Origin: Lentisphaeria bacterium
GTDB taxonomy: Bacteria; Verrucomicrobiota; Lentisphaeria; Victivallales; Victivallaceae
Assembly (NCBI GenBank): GCA_017504435.1
Contig: JAFVRD010000043.1
Span: 1-42,642, forward strand
DNA length: 42,642 nucleotides
Direction of reading: 5' to 3'
The translations under genes were made by a program, and so were the position numbers. The notes under the pieces are model-generated. The model was not told the origin of the DNA and ran no database searches. It saw only the letters and a list, made by a program, of their open reading frames with translations. Positions 1 through 7,211 of the stretch are shown piece by piece; the stretch's first letter is position 1, and each line of letters opens with the position of its first letter.

Positions 1-1
1 C

Positions 2-1099
2 TTTGATAAAATGATCGCCGAACAGAAACCGGATGCCATTCTTGTCGTCAGCATGGACTGCACCCATGTCGAATATATCATCCGCGGTCTGGAAAAAGGT
101 TTGGATGTCATCTGCGAAAAACCGATGACCACCAACACCGCCGATGCCCTCCGGGTCATGGAAGCCGAGAAAAAATCCACCGGTAAAGTCATCTGCACAT
201 TCAACTACCGTTACAAAGCGGTTCACCGCAAACTCCGGGAATTGATCCTGGACGGCAAAATCGGCAGAGTCACCCATGTTGATCTCAACTGGTATATCGA
301 CATCAAACACGGTTCAAGCTATTTCAACCGCTGGAACCGGATGCGCGAAAACTCCGGCAGTCTCTCCATCCACAAATCCAGCCACCACTTTGACCTGGTG
401 AACTGGTGGATCGACGGTGTTCCGGAACAGGTCCATGCTTTCGGTGCGCTGAATCACTACGGTCCGAATGGTCCTTTCAATCCGTCCAAAAAAGACGGCC
501 GCAGCTGTACGGACTGCCCGGAATATATGAAGTGCGCTTATAAAGCCCGCTGGGCGACCCGCAACTCCACTTTGTTTGTACCGGATGACCACATCAACTC
601 TTTTGAAAGCAAAGTCAAACAGTATTCTGAATACAATCCGAATATGTGTATTTTTGACTCTGCGATCAATATTCAGGACACTTTTGTGGTCAATGTCAAA
701 TACAAAAACGGTGCTTTGCTGAACTATTCCGCCAACTTCTCCACCCCGTATGAAGGCTACCGTCTGGCGATCAACGGTACTCACGGCCGTCTGGAAACTC
801 TGGAATTCAACAACCGCGGTGTGAATGCCATGCCCGATCCCAACGGCGGGGATCAGTACATCGACTACTATCCGATCTTTGCCGGACGTGAACGCATCAA
901 CGTGATTTCCGGTGCGGGCGGTCACGGCGGCGGCGACCCGCTGATCCTCGAAGATATTTTCCTCGGCGAAGATCCGGCCCGTAAATATGATATCCTCGCC
1001 AAATCCGTTGACGGTCTGCGGGCGATCGCAGTCGGTGATGCGGTATTCAACTCCATTAAAGACGGTGAAGTAAAAGATCTTACCGATTTTATGGTATGA
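2..1099 (+). CDS. Gfo/Idh/MocA family oxidoreductase, 5'-truncated by window edge
   Basis: Probable NAD(P)-dependent sugar or polyol dehydrogenase-like protein. The reading frame is open back to base 2, and the visible part lacks the N-terminal GxGxxG Rossmann motif of the family, so roughly 60-70 residues lie outside the window. An internal ATG at 11 is not the real start. Seen: the family hallmark CEKPM about 38 residues after that ATG, followed by the C-terminal alpha/beta substrate domain (SIHKSSHHFDLVNWW resembles the catalytic His helix). A small Cys cluster (CTDCPEYMKC) sits mid-protein and recurs in some family members. No signal peptide can be judged. It is followed after 30 bp by a DUF4434-like gene on the same strand, so both probably belong to one carbohydrate-use operon. 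The substrate cannot be read from sequence. Confidence 0.88.
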   Translation, partial: FDKMIAEQKPDAILVVSMDCTHVEYIIRGLEKGLDVICEKPMTTNTADALRVMEAEKKSTGKVICTFNYRYKAVHRKLRELILDGKIGRVTHVDLNWYIDIKHGSSYFNRWNRMRENSGSLSIHKSSHHFDLVNWWIDGVPEQVHAFGALNHYGPNGPFNPSKKDGRSCTDCPEYMKCAYKARWATRNSTLFVPDDHINSFESKVKQYSEYNPNMCIFDSAINIQDTFVVNVKYKNGALLNYSANFSTPYEGYRLAINGTHGRLETLEFNNRGVNAMPDPNGGDQYIDYYPIFAGRERINVISGAGGHGGGDPLILEDIFLGEDPARKYDILAKSVDGLRAIAVGDAVFNSIKDGEVKDLTDFMV

Positions 1100-1129
1100 T
1101 TTCTTACAGGATTTTAAGGGATTTGAAAA

Positions 1130-2101
1130 ATGATGCGCTTGACAGGAACTTTTCTGGATGAAATCAGTTTTGACATTCCCCATCACAACTGGGGAATGAA
1201 AGAATGGGACAGAGATTTTCAGGCGATGAAGGCCATGGGCATAAAGCGGGTCATCATGATCCGCTGCGCTCACAAAAATTTCATGACCTATGATTCCAAA
1301 GTCGTCCGCCGCCACAGTCCTTATATAATGCATACTCCTGCCATTGATCTGGTGGATATGTTTTTGACGCTGGCGGAAAAATATGATATGGAATATTATT
1401 TCGGCACCTGGCACTACTATCCGGACAGCTGCCGCAACTGGCGCGATCCGGAAATATTCAAGAAAGAAGGCGATATCAATCTTGAAATCATTTCTGAAGT
1501 GCAGGAGCGTTACGGACACCGTAAAGCGTTTCACGGCTGGTATCTCACCCACGAAGTCTGCAACAATAATCCCGGTACGATCGAGCTGTTCATCCGGCAG
1601 GGCGAACATGCCAAAAAGATCTCCGGCGGCAAGCCGACTCTGATCTCTCCCTATTTTGCGGGAGTCAAAGCCAACGGCGGTGCCAAACTCAACGGTTGGC
1701 GGGCGTTGACCGTGGAAGAACATACTGCGGATTGGGAACAGATATTCCGTCAGTTGCAGGGATATTTGGATTATGTGGCGTTTCAGGATGGTCATGTGCG
1801 TTATCAGGAGCTTGCCGCTTATCATAAAGCGACCCGGCTGCTGGCGGATAAATACGGGGTCACGACCTGGACGAATATTGAAAGTTTTGACCGGGATATG
1901 CCGATCACTTTCCTGCCCATAAAATGGGAGAAATTCCTCTGGAAATTGGAATCTGCCGAGGCAGCCGGCATACAGGACGGTATTACATTTGAATTTTCTC
2001 ACTTCATGAGTCCGAACAGTATGTATAAATCCGCCCACGGTCTCTATGACCGGTATTGTGAACACTTCGGGATCCCGGCACGTTCCAAAGATTTCCATTG
2101 A
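1130..2101 (+). CDS. DUF4434-like TIM-barrel protein
   Basis: A 323-residue protein with no signal peptide, so probably cytoplasmic. The N-terminus (LTGTFLDEISFDIPHHNWG, then EWDRDFQAMKAMGIKRVIMIR) matches the start of DUF4434 proteins, which are glycoside-hydrolase-like TIM barrels. Acidic and aromatic residues that could form a sugar site include HGWYLTHEVC near the middle and GITFEFSHFMSPNS near the C-terminus. The start follows an AAGGGA at 1116-1121; the next codon is also ATG, so the start could be 3 bases later. The stop TGA shares its A with the ATG of the following peptidase gene, so the two are translationally coupled. The family assignment comes from recognised motifs; no enzymatic activity is asserted. 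Confidence 0.75.
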   Translation: MMRLTGTFLDEISFDIPHHNWGMKEWDRDFQAMKAMGIKRVIMIRCAHKNFMTYDSKVVRRHSPYIMHTPAIDLVDMFLTLAEKYDMEYYFGTWHYYPDSCRNWRDPEIFKKEGDINLEIISEVQERYGHRKAFHGWYLTHEVCNNNPGTIELFIRQGEHAKKISGGKPTLISPYFAGVKANGGAKLNGWRALTVEEHTADWEQIFRQLQGYLDYVAFQDGHVRYQELAAYHKATRLLADKYGVTTWTNIESFDRDMPITFLPIKWEKFLWKLESAEAAGIQDGITFEFSHFMSPNSMYKSAHGLYDRYCEHFGIPARSKDFH

Positions 2102-2877
2102 TGAGATGTTTTCTATTCTGGACATTGACCGTATTGACTGCGGTCAATGTTTGTGCAAAAACACCTGATGCTGATGAACTGCACCGCCGGGTCAAACGTT
2201 CCGGCGGTGAAGTTATCATCCAGCGCATACCGTCGGTGTCGGCGAAACGCAATTATTGTGTTCCGGCATCGGTGGATATGGTACTGCGTTATTATGATAC
2301 CAGAGTCGGTCAGCGCACTTTGGGCAAACTTTTTGACTCATCAAAAAAGAACGGTACCTACTCCCGCAACATTGTCAAAGAGTTCGGCAAAGGTGAATTA
2401 AGCGGATTCCGCTGCGAAATCGTTTACGGGATGCTGCAGCAGGAGCTTGAGCGGCTCATCGAATTGTATACCAATTCTCCGGAGCTGAAAAGGTCGGTTC
2501 GTAAAAAATTCAAAAAGCAGCTGAGCAAAAGCGATACTTTTTTTGACCCGATGGATCCGGGGATCGTCCGTAAATTCACTCCGCAGGCGCGAAAGGAACT
2601 GCTCGCCGTATTCCCCAAAATATTGAAAACTTTTATTGACCGGGGCTGTCCGCTGCTCTGGTGTGTGATCATGAATTTTGATCCCCATGACCGTACTGAT
2701 GGCGGTCACATGCGGGTTATTGCCGGATATGAGGAGAAAGACGGCAAAATTACCCGGATAATCTATCTCGATCCGTGGAGCAATAAGCGCAAATTCAAAG
2801 AGATGAAATACATGGATGCCGTGACCGAAACGACGTTGATTCTGGCGGTGATCCCGGATAGTATTGCCAATCAATAG
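2101..2877 (+). CDS. Secreted C39-like cysteine peptidase domain protein
   Basis: About 258 residues. The N-terminal stretch RCFLFWTLTVLTAVNVCAK is a plausible Sec signal peptide, so the protein is predicted to be exported. A papain-like C39_2 pattern is visible: NYCVPASVDMVLRYY holds the candidate catalytic Cys, and GGHMRVIAGYEE followed by YLDPWSN holds the candidate His and Asp. In this family such proteins can be peptidases or inactive relatives; the triad here looks complete. A TTG three bases upstream is in frame, but the ATG overlapping the preceding stop by one base is preferred. There is no strong Shine-Dalgarno sequence, which suggests coupling to the upstream DUF4434-like gene. The target protein is unknown. 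Confidence 0.7.
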   Translation: MRCFLFWTLTVLTAVNVCAKTPDADELHRRVKRSGGEVIIQRIPSVSAKRNYCVPASVDMVLRYYDTRVGQRTLGKLFDSSKKNGTYSRNIVKEFGKGELSGFRCEIVYGMLQQELERLIELYTNSPELKRSVRKKFKKQLSKSDTFFDPMDPGIVRKFTPQARKELLAVFPKILKTFIDRGCPLLWCVIMNFDPHDRTDGGHMRVIAGYEEKDGKITRIIYLDPWSNKRKFKEMKYMDAVTETTLILAVIPDSIANQ

Positions 2878-2919
2878 CAATCAATTCCGCTTTATAATCA
2901 GATTTTCTGAAAACAGCTA

Positions 2920-2948
2920 TTGACATTTGTGGTGCAGTTGAGGATATT
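2920..2948 (+). promoter_or_regulatory. Predicted sigma70-type promoter for the 3002 gene
   Basis: TTGACA at 2920-2925 and GATATT at 2943-2948 are separated by exactly 17 bases. The -35 is a perfect consensus and the -10 differs at one or two positions. It lies about 50 bp before the start codon of the large secreted hydrolase and directly abuts the 21-bp tandem repeat, which would therefore begin at the -10 and cover the transcription start. Confidence 0.6.
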
Positions 2949-2988
2949 AGTGATGTTCCATTAAAGTTTAGTGATGTCCCATTAAAGT
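2947..2988 (+). repeat. Two tandem 21-bp direct repeats, probable operator
   Basis: Copy 1 at 2947-2967 and copy 2 at 2968-2988 are identical except for one T/C difference (core GTGATGTYCCATTAAAGT). The 21-bp period is two helical turns, so a regulator bound to both copies would face the same side of DNA. The repeat sits between the -10 element and the Shine-Dalgarno sequence (AAGGAG near 2989), a position suited to repression. No function was measured; the operator role is inference. Confidence 0.7.
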
Positions 2989-3001
2989 AAGGAGAGAGAC
3001 T

Positions 3002-5905
3002 GTGAAACGTAAAATTTTGTCAGCAGCGATGTTGTGTGCCGTTGTGCTTTGCGGGGCAGTGCCTTTTGAACGCAGTACCGAACCGGCGCCGGATCTGAAA
3101 CCCAAACGGGCGAAATTGGCTCCGTCCGTACTGATGTACCCGGAAGTGCAGTATAAATACGGATTGTTTCAGAATTTTCTGCACGGTTACATTGACCGGC
3201 CGCTTTTTTTTGACCGTGCCACCCGTTACACCGGTAATTTTGAGTATATGACCGAGGAATCTATTGTCCGTGATGCTCAGATCATGAAAACTTACGGATT
3301 CAATGGCGGCGGCAACCTCTCCAATGCGATTTACGGCAGTTATGTCAAGGCCGGGGATTTCATGCTCAAAAATCTTGATAAAGTGCCCGGTTATTTGCAT
3401 TTTCCGCAATTCGCTTTCGGTGAATCCGGTAAATACAATATCAACCAGGAGCGTTCCGCCAGGGTTTTGCGTTATGCGTTGAGCCACAAAGAATTTATGC
3501 CGACGATCAATGGCAAGATCCCGCTGTCGGTATACAACGCCAGTTATATTGAATTGTCCGGCATGCAGAAATTTCTGAATGCTTTGCGTAAAGAATTCGG
3601 CGATACTTTCAGCGTAGTTTGCGACCTCCGGCCGAGTCATCTGTGGGTCAGCGAATACAAAAAAAACGGCAACCTCAGTCCCGGTACCGTTGAAGAAATA
3701 AGAAAACGCCTGGAGGCACAGATCAAAGTCTATGACGGTTTCCAGCTGCATACCTGTCACGATGTTCTGGATAAAGAGTATCTGCAGACTCCGCACTTTG
3801 AAATTTTTGACCGCTATATCGAACCGATGGTCATGGAGATCATGGGCAGACCTGAAAACAAGGAAAAACTGCTGGTCGGCTTTGTGCAGCACGGCTACAT
3901 CAACCACATGAGCGGGGTGAACCGCGGTGAATACGGTACTTACCGGATGCGCGGCATGCTCAACCGTCTTGCCCGTGCCAACTGCGATATGATCTTTTTC
4001 TTTGAGTGGAACGAATTCAATGAAAACACCTGCTGGCAGCCGACCCTTTACAATTCATTGGTCTTGCAGCGGCTGGTCAGATATTATTCCAATGTCATGC
4101 GCGGAGAATCCCCGCGTCCCAATCCCAATGATGATCTCAATGTGCCGCCTTTTGCGTTGAGTTACCGGGAAACACTCAAGCTCGGAGAAGTCCTGCGGTT
4201 TGAATTGCTCAATATCCCTGATACATTGAAAAGCAGCAAATATGATGTGAAACTGGAATTGCTGGACAAAGACGGTAAATCTCTGCATGTGTTCCCCGTG
4301 GAAACATTTGACCGCGGCAGAATGGATGTGGTGAATTATGCTGTTCCCACTGAAGCTCTGGCAAAACATGTGGTGATCCATCCGCGTCTGACAGTCACCG
4401 GTGCGGACGGCAGAGAATTGAAGTACGACGGTTTCCAGTACATCCGGCTGCTGCCGACATTCTGTTACAATTATAAAGATGTCCGGCACAGTTTGCGGGA
4501 CATTCTGAAACCTGCCAAAGTTGAATTTACTGCCCAGGCTCTGGGCAATGGTCAGTACCGACTGAAAGGCATGATCAAAACCGGCGGCGAGAAACTTTCC
4601 AGCTTTGAAGTGACCGATTTCGGCAGAGAGGTTTTTGCTGTCGATCACTCCAATGAATTTGACCGCAGCAAATATGAGATCATTGTCGGAGATATCAATA
4701 CCCGTGCCAGCGGTGCCCGTCCGGTATATATAGAGGTTTCCGGTACTGATGACTGGGATATCCGGGAATGGGGCTTCCCCAATGTTACGCTCAGGTCTCC
4801 CAAACGGGAAGGTAAAACGGTTGATTCCCAATGGCCGATCTGGGCTGCAAACAGCCGTTTCATTATGAAAATAGCCAAAGCAGATGCCGCTAAAACCGTT
4901 ATCCGCTTCAATGTGGATGATGAGACCAAAGAGTTCGCGGTGGCGGATATCATGAAATACAAAACGGTTTCACACGCATATCCCAAATGCCGTCTGGATT
5001 GGGTGCATTATCAGCGTTTGCCGGACATCGCTCCGCGCATCAATGCTGAAAGTGCCGCATTTGATACCGTGGTCACTTCCGACCGCCAATATCCGGTTTA
5101 TCAGGTGCGGGCGGTTACCACCTGCGGACGTATTTACCGTTCTGATGCGGTTATTCCGCGGGCGATCCCGGCTGAAACTGAGAAATTGAATGTAGTCAGC
5201 TCCACCACCGGAGAAGTGGTCACCCTGGATGCGTACAGTGCCCTGATCCCCAAAATGGATTGGCAGGTCGATCCGGCAGCCGGAGATATGCTGCTCAACA
5301 GCTTTGATTCTTATTTCCGGTGTGATCTGGGCGGCGGATATACTTATAATGACGCATTTCACGGCAATATCAAGCCTGCCGCCGGCAGCCGTCATGCTCC
5401 GAAATTCATTCAGGATGAAAAGGGCAGATATATGCTGGATTTCGACGGAAAAACCTACTTGCATTTTCCGGTGGAAGTTTTTCCGCGCGGCAGTTTCACG
5501 CTTAAATTCTCGGTCAGACCTGAACCGGATAATGATACCAAAAACTATGTATTGTTCCGGCACTACGGCGGTATTCTCGGTTCGGTGACGGTTTATTCCA
5601 AATTTGACCGGATCTGTTTTGCTTTCGGCGACCGTCAGTTGAATACCCACCATATTTCCACTGCGGTGGATATTCCGGCGGGCAAATGGTCGGATGTGGA
5701 AATCGCTTACGACTTCAAGAATGTGACCATCAAAGTTGACGGCAAGGGCAAATCCTATCCGCTTCCCAAAGCGCAGGCACTTTACTTCCGGCCGGGAATT
5801 TTCGGCGGGCATACCAAAGTTGAATTCGGTTTGCCGTCCGGTTCAAAAATGTTCAAGGGCAAATTGCGGAGCATTTCCATATATCACAATGCCGTTGAAA
5901 AATAA
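3002..5905 (+). CDS. Large secreted glycoside-hydrolase-like protein with C-terminal LamG-like domain
   Basis: A 967-residue protein starting at GTG, with AAGGAG 7-12 bases upstream. The N-terminus (MKRKILSAAMLCAVVLCGAVP) is a signal peptide. Residues about 40-380 look like a TIM-barrel hydrolase: GFNGGGNLSNA early, then FFFEWNEFNENTCWQPT near residue 330, which carries candidate catalytic acids and resembles GH71/GH99-type proteins. The middle (about 390-760) looks like beta-sandwich modules. The last 160 residues (MLDFDGKTYLHFPVE through FKGKLRSISIYHNA) are a LamG/concanavalin-like sugar-binding fold. The exact GH family is not certain. It stands alone after a promoter and a tandem repeat, and the C39-like gene ends 124 bp upstream, so it is probably a separately regulated transcription unit. 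Confidence 0.72.
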   Translation: MKRKILSAAMLCAVVLCGAVPFERSTEPAPDLKPKRAKLAPSVLMYPEVQYKYGLFQNFLHGYIDRPLFFDRATRYTGNFEYMTEESIVRDAQIMKTYGFNGGGNLSNAIYGSYVKAGDFMLKNLDKVPGYLHFPQFAFGESGKYNINQERSARVLRYALSHKEFMPTINGKIPLSVYNASYIELSGMQKFLNALRKEFGDTFSVVCDLRPSHLWVSEYKKNGNLSPGTVEEIRKRLEAQIKVYDGFQLHTCHDVLDKEYLQTPHFEIFDRYIEPMVMEIMGRPENKEKLLVGFVQHGYINHMSGVNRGEYGTYRMRGMLNRLARANCDMIFFFEWNEFNENTCWQPTLYNSLVLQRLVRYYSNVMRGESPRPNPNDDLNVPPFALSYRETLKLGEVLRFELLNIPDTLKSSKYDVKLELLDKDGKSLHVFPVETFDRGRMDVVNYAVPTEALAKHVVIHPRLTVTGADGRELKYDGFQYIRLLPTFCYNYKDVRHSLRDILKPAKVEFTAQALGNGQYRLKGMIKTGGEKLSSFEVTDFGREVFAVDHSNEFDRSKYEIIVGDINTRASGARPVYIEVSGTDDWDIREWGFPNVTLRSPKREGKTVDSQWPIWAANSRFIMKIAKADAAKTVIRFNVDDETKEFAVADIMKYKTVSHAYPKCRLDWVHYQRLPDIAPRINAESAAFDTVVTSDRQYPVYQVRAVTTCGRIYRSDAVIPRAIPAETEKLNVVSSTTGEVVTLDAYSALIPKMDWQVDPAAGDMLLNSFDSYFRCDLGGGYTYNDAFHGNIKPAAGSRHAPKFIQDEKGRYMLDFDGKTYLHFPVEVFPRGSFTLKFSVRPEPDNDTKNYVLFRHYGGILGSVTVYSKFDRICFAFGDRQLNTHHISTAVDIPAGKWSDVEIAYDFKNVTIKVDGKGKSYPLPKAQALYFRPGIFGGHTKVEFGLPSGSKMFKGKLRSISIYHNAVEK

Positions 5906-5910
5906 AAAAG

Positions 5911-5940
5911 ATCTGCCTCCGGCGGCTTCGCCGGACGCGG
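5911..5940. repeat. REP-like 30-bp element with hairpin (copy 1)
   Basis: These 30 bases are identical to the reverse complement of 41271-41300. Inside lies a perfect hairpin, TCCGGCG (5918-5924), loop GCTT, CGCCGGA (5929-5935). It starts 5 bases after the hydrolase stop codon. The position and the second copy suggest a repetitive extragenic palindrome that may also act as an mRNA 3' end structure. Confidence 0.7.
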
Positions 5941-5961
5941 CCCGAAAAAGATGGCGAAAAG

Positions 5962-6009
5962 AAAAATGCAAATATTTTAAAAAAAATCATAAACAGCACT
6001 TGCATTTTT
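5962..6009. repeat. Perfect 10-bp inverted repeat upstream of tRNA-Asp
   Basis: AAAAATGCAA at 5962-5971 is the reverse complement of TTGCATTTTT at 6000-6009, with a 28-base A/T-rich spacer. It ends in a T tract, so it may end transcription of the hydrolase gene, but the long spacer makes that weak. Two TTGACA hexamers (6037-6042, 6068-6073) lie between it and the tRNA without convincing -10 partners. Confidence 0.4.
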
Positions 6010-6094
6010 CGGATAAAGGTGTATTTTATGTAACTGTTGACAGAGTTCAACAAATAATAAAGTGGCGTTGACAGCCCCATTTAAGCAAAAATGC

Positions 6095-6171
6095 GGGGGA
6101 GTAGCTCAACTGGTTAGAGTGCCACCCTGTCACGGTGGATGTTGCGGGTTCGAGTCCCGTCTCTCTCGCCA
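6095..6171 (+). tRNA. tRNA-Asp (anticodon GTC)
   Basis: A full cloverleaf can be drawn. The acceptor strand GGGGGAG (6095-6101) pairs with CTCTCTC (6161-6167) using two G-U pairs. T8 and A9 are at 6102-6103. The anticodon arm is CCACC-CTGTCAC-GGTGG, giving anticodon GTC (Asp). The T arm is GCGGG-TTCGAGT-CCCGT. Discriminator G is followed by an encoded CCA. A terminator hairpin lies 10 bases downstream. Confidence 0.96.
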
Positions 6172-6181
6172 TCTTTTTTAC

Positions 6182-6215
6182 GACGGTATCGGTTTCCGGT
6201 ACCGTCAATTTTTTT
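6182..6215 (+). terminator. Rho-independent terminator of tRNA-Asp
   Basis: GACGGTATCGG (6182-6192), loop TTT, CCGGTACCGTC (6196-6206), then AATTTTTTT. The 11-bp stem has one G-U pair. A classic intrinsic terminator right after the tRNA. Confidence 0.9.
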
Positions 6216-6304
6216 GTCCGGAAACCGGAAGCGGCGATGATAGCTTCCGGTGGCTGTGTTCCGGGAAAGATCAAAAATAATTTCCGATTTTTTTATTAAA
6301 GAGC

Positions 6305-6332
6305 TTTTATTTTGTGAAAAGCGTATTATATT
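6305..6332 (+). promoter_or_regulatory. Weak promoter candidate before the structured leader
   Basis: TTTTAT at 6305-6310 and TATATT at 6327-6332 with a 16-base spacer. The -10 is good and the -35 poor. It would start a transcript near 6339, just before the folded region at 6378-6494. Confidence 0.3.
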
Positions 6333-6377
6333 TATCATCAGCAGCAATTTTTTGCTTTTACAGATATGATTTTGACG

Positions 6378-6602
6378 TGCCGGGGGTTCCGGCAACGGAA
6401 ATCCGGTTTTCTGAGCGCACTGTTCCGCGCCTTGAACATACGCCCGGCGCAGTGATTTTTGAACCGAAAATCCGGTATTTTTCAGGAATACCGGGGCATA
6501 TCGGTGCGAATTTACCGCATGTTTGGGAAAGTGGTTGAGCTTTTCAAAAGCATCCGGTCATCAGGATTACGGGTTTCTCCATTTGAAATCACCGGAGAAA
6601 AC
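6378..6602 (+). ncRNA. Structured leader or small-RNA candidate upstream of the cyclo-ligase gene
   Basis: About 390 bp between the tRNA terminator and 6607 carries no convincing gene but several helices. (i) TGCCGG 6378-6383 with CCGGCA 6389-6394. (ii) A rod: CGGTT 6404-6408 with AACCG 6462-6466, CACT 6418-6421 with AGTG 6451-6454, GCGCC 6427-6431 with GGCGC 6446-6450. (iii) CCGGTATT 6472-6479 with AATACCGG 6487-6494, loop of 7. (iv) TTTCTCC 6574-6580 with GGAGAAA 6594-6600, which would hide the Shine-Dalgarno sequence of the cyclo-ligase gene. In many proteobacteria 6S RNA lies directly upstream of this same gene, so 6S RNA is one hypothesis; its conserved central bubble was not recognised. 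A cis-acting leader is equally possible. Confidence 0.35.
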
Positions 6603-6606
6603 AGTG

Positions 6607-7200
6607 ATGGCATCGCTCGCAGATGTGGAAACACAAAAGCGTTTGATCCGGCAGGAGTTCGTTTCCCGCCGGAAAGCGTTGGACGCAGAGTTGCGGCGGG
6701 AGTATGATGCCGCAATATGTGCGAATATACGTAACTTGCCGATATTTCAGGCAAGCGGGTATGTGGCGGCTTTTATCCGTCACGGTGCCGAAGTTGACCT
6801 TTCTCCGCTCTTCAAAGGCAAGCGGCTTTTACTGCCGCGTTTCGATGCGCGCAAAGGCGTGTATGAAATGGTTGTCATCGAAGATCTTGAGCTTGATTTG
6901 CTGCCGGGTAAATACAATATCCCGGAGCCGTTGCCTTCCCTGCCGGCGGCTGATCCGGATTTTGTAGCTTCCCAAGTGCTGTTTCTGGTTCCGGCGGTCG
7001 CTTGTGACCGTGCCGGACACCGTTTGGGACGCGGCGGCGGATATTATGACCGTTTGCTTGCCGGAGTGAAAACTCCTCCGGTGGCTGTCATCTACTCCTG
7101 CCAACTCTCAGACACAGTGCTGCCCGGCACGGAATACGACATCCCGATGGGAGTGATCGTTACCGAAAGGGAAGTCATAAATATACAAAAAGGGGAATAG
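6607..7200 (+). CDS. 5-formyltetrahydrofolate cyclo-ligase
   Basis: A cytoplasmic enzyme that converts 5-formyl-THF to 5,10-methenyl-THF using ATP. Seen: the N-terminal helix QKRLIRQEFVSRRKAL, the central RLLLPRF strand and the family signature HRLGRGGGYYDR near the C-terminus, followed by the usual IPMGVIVTE ending. The 197-residue length from ATG 6607 fits the family (about 180-200). An in-frame ATG at 6523 would add 28 unconserved residues; GGAG at 6594-6597 favours 6607. That Shine-Dalgarno lies in a predicted hairpin, so translation may be controlled. It opens a run of closely spaced genes on the same strand; rny follows after 11 bp. Confidence 0.92.
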   Translation: MASLADVETQKRLIRQEFVSRRKALDAELRREYDAAICANIRNLPIFQASGYVAAFIRHGAEVDLSPLFKGKRLLLPRFDARKGVYEMVVIEDLELDLLPGKYNIPEPLPSLPAADPDFVASQVLFLVPAVACDRAGHRLGRGGGYYDRLLAGVKTPPVAVIYSCQLSDTVLPGTEYDIPMGVIVTEREVINIQKGE

Positions 7201-7211
7201 GAGTTGGTAAG

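Noticed and set aside
314-2125. Long minus-strand open frame of 603 codons
   Set aside because: It lies opposite two well-supported genes; its composition follows the reverse reading of their codons and shows no domain.
6047-6395. Minus-strand open frames opposite the tRNA (for example one with RETGLEPATSTVTGWHSNQL)
   Set aside because: They are translations of the antisense of tRNA-Asp, a well-known source of false genes.
6314-6707. Plus-strand short open frames in the leader before the cyclo-ligase gene
   Set aside because: No ribosome site, no recognisable domain, and they overlap strong hairpins; better read as non-coding.
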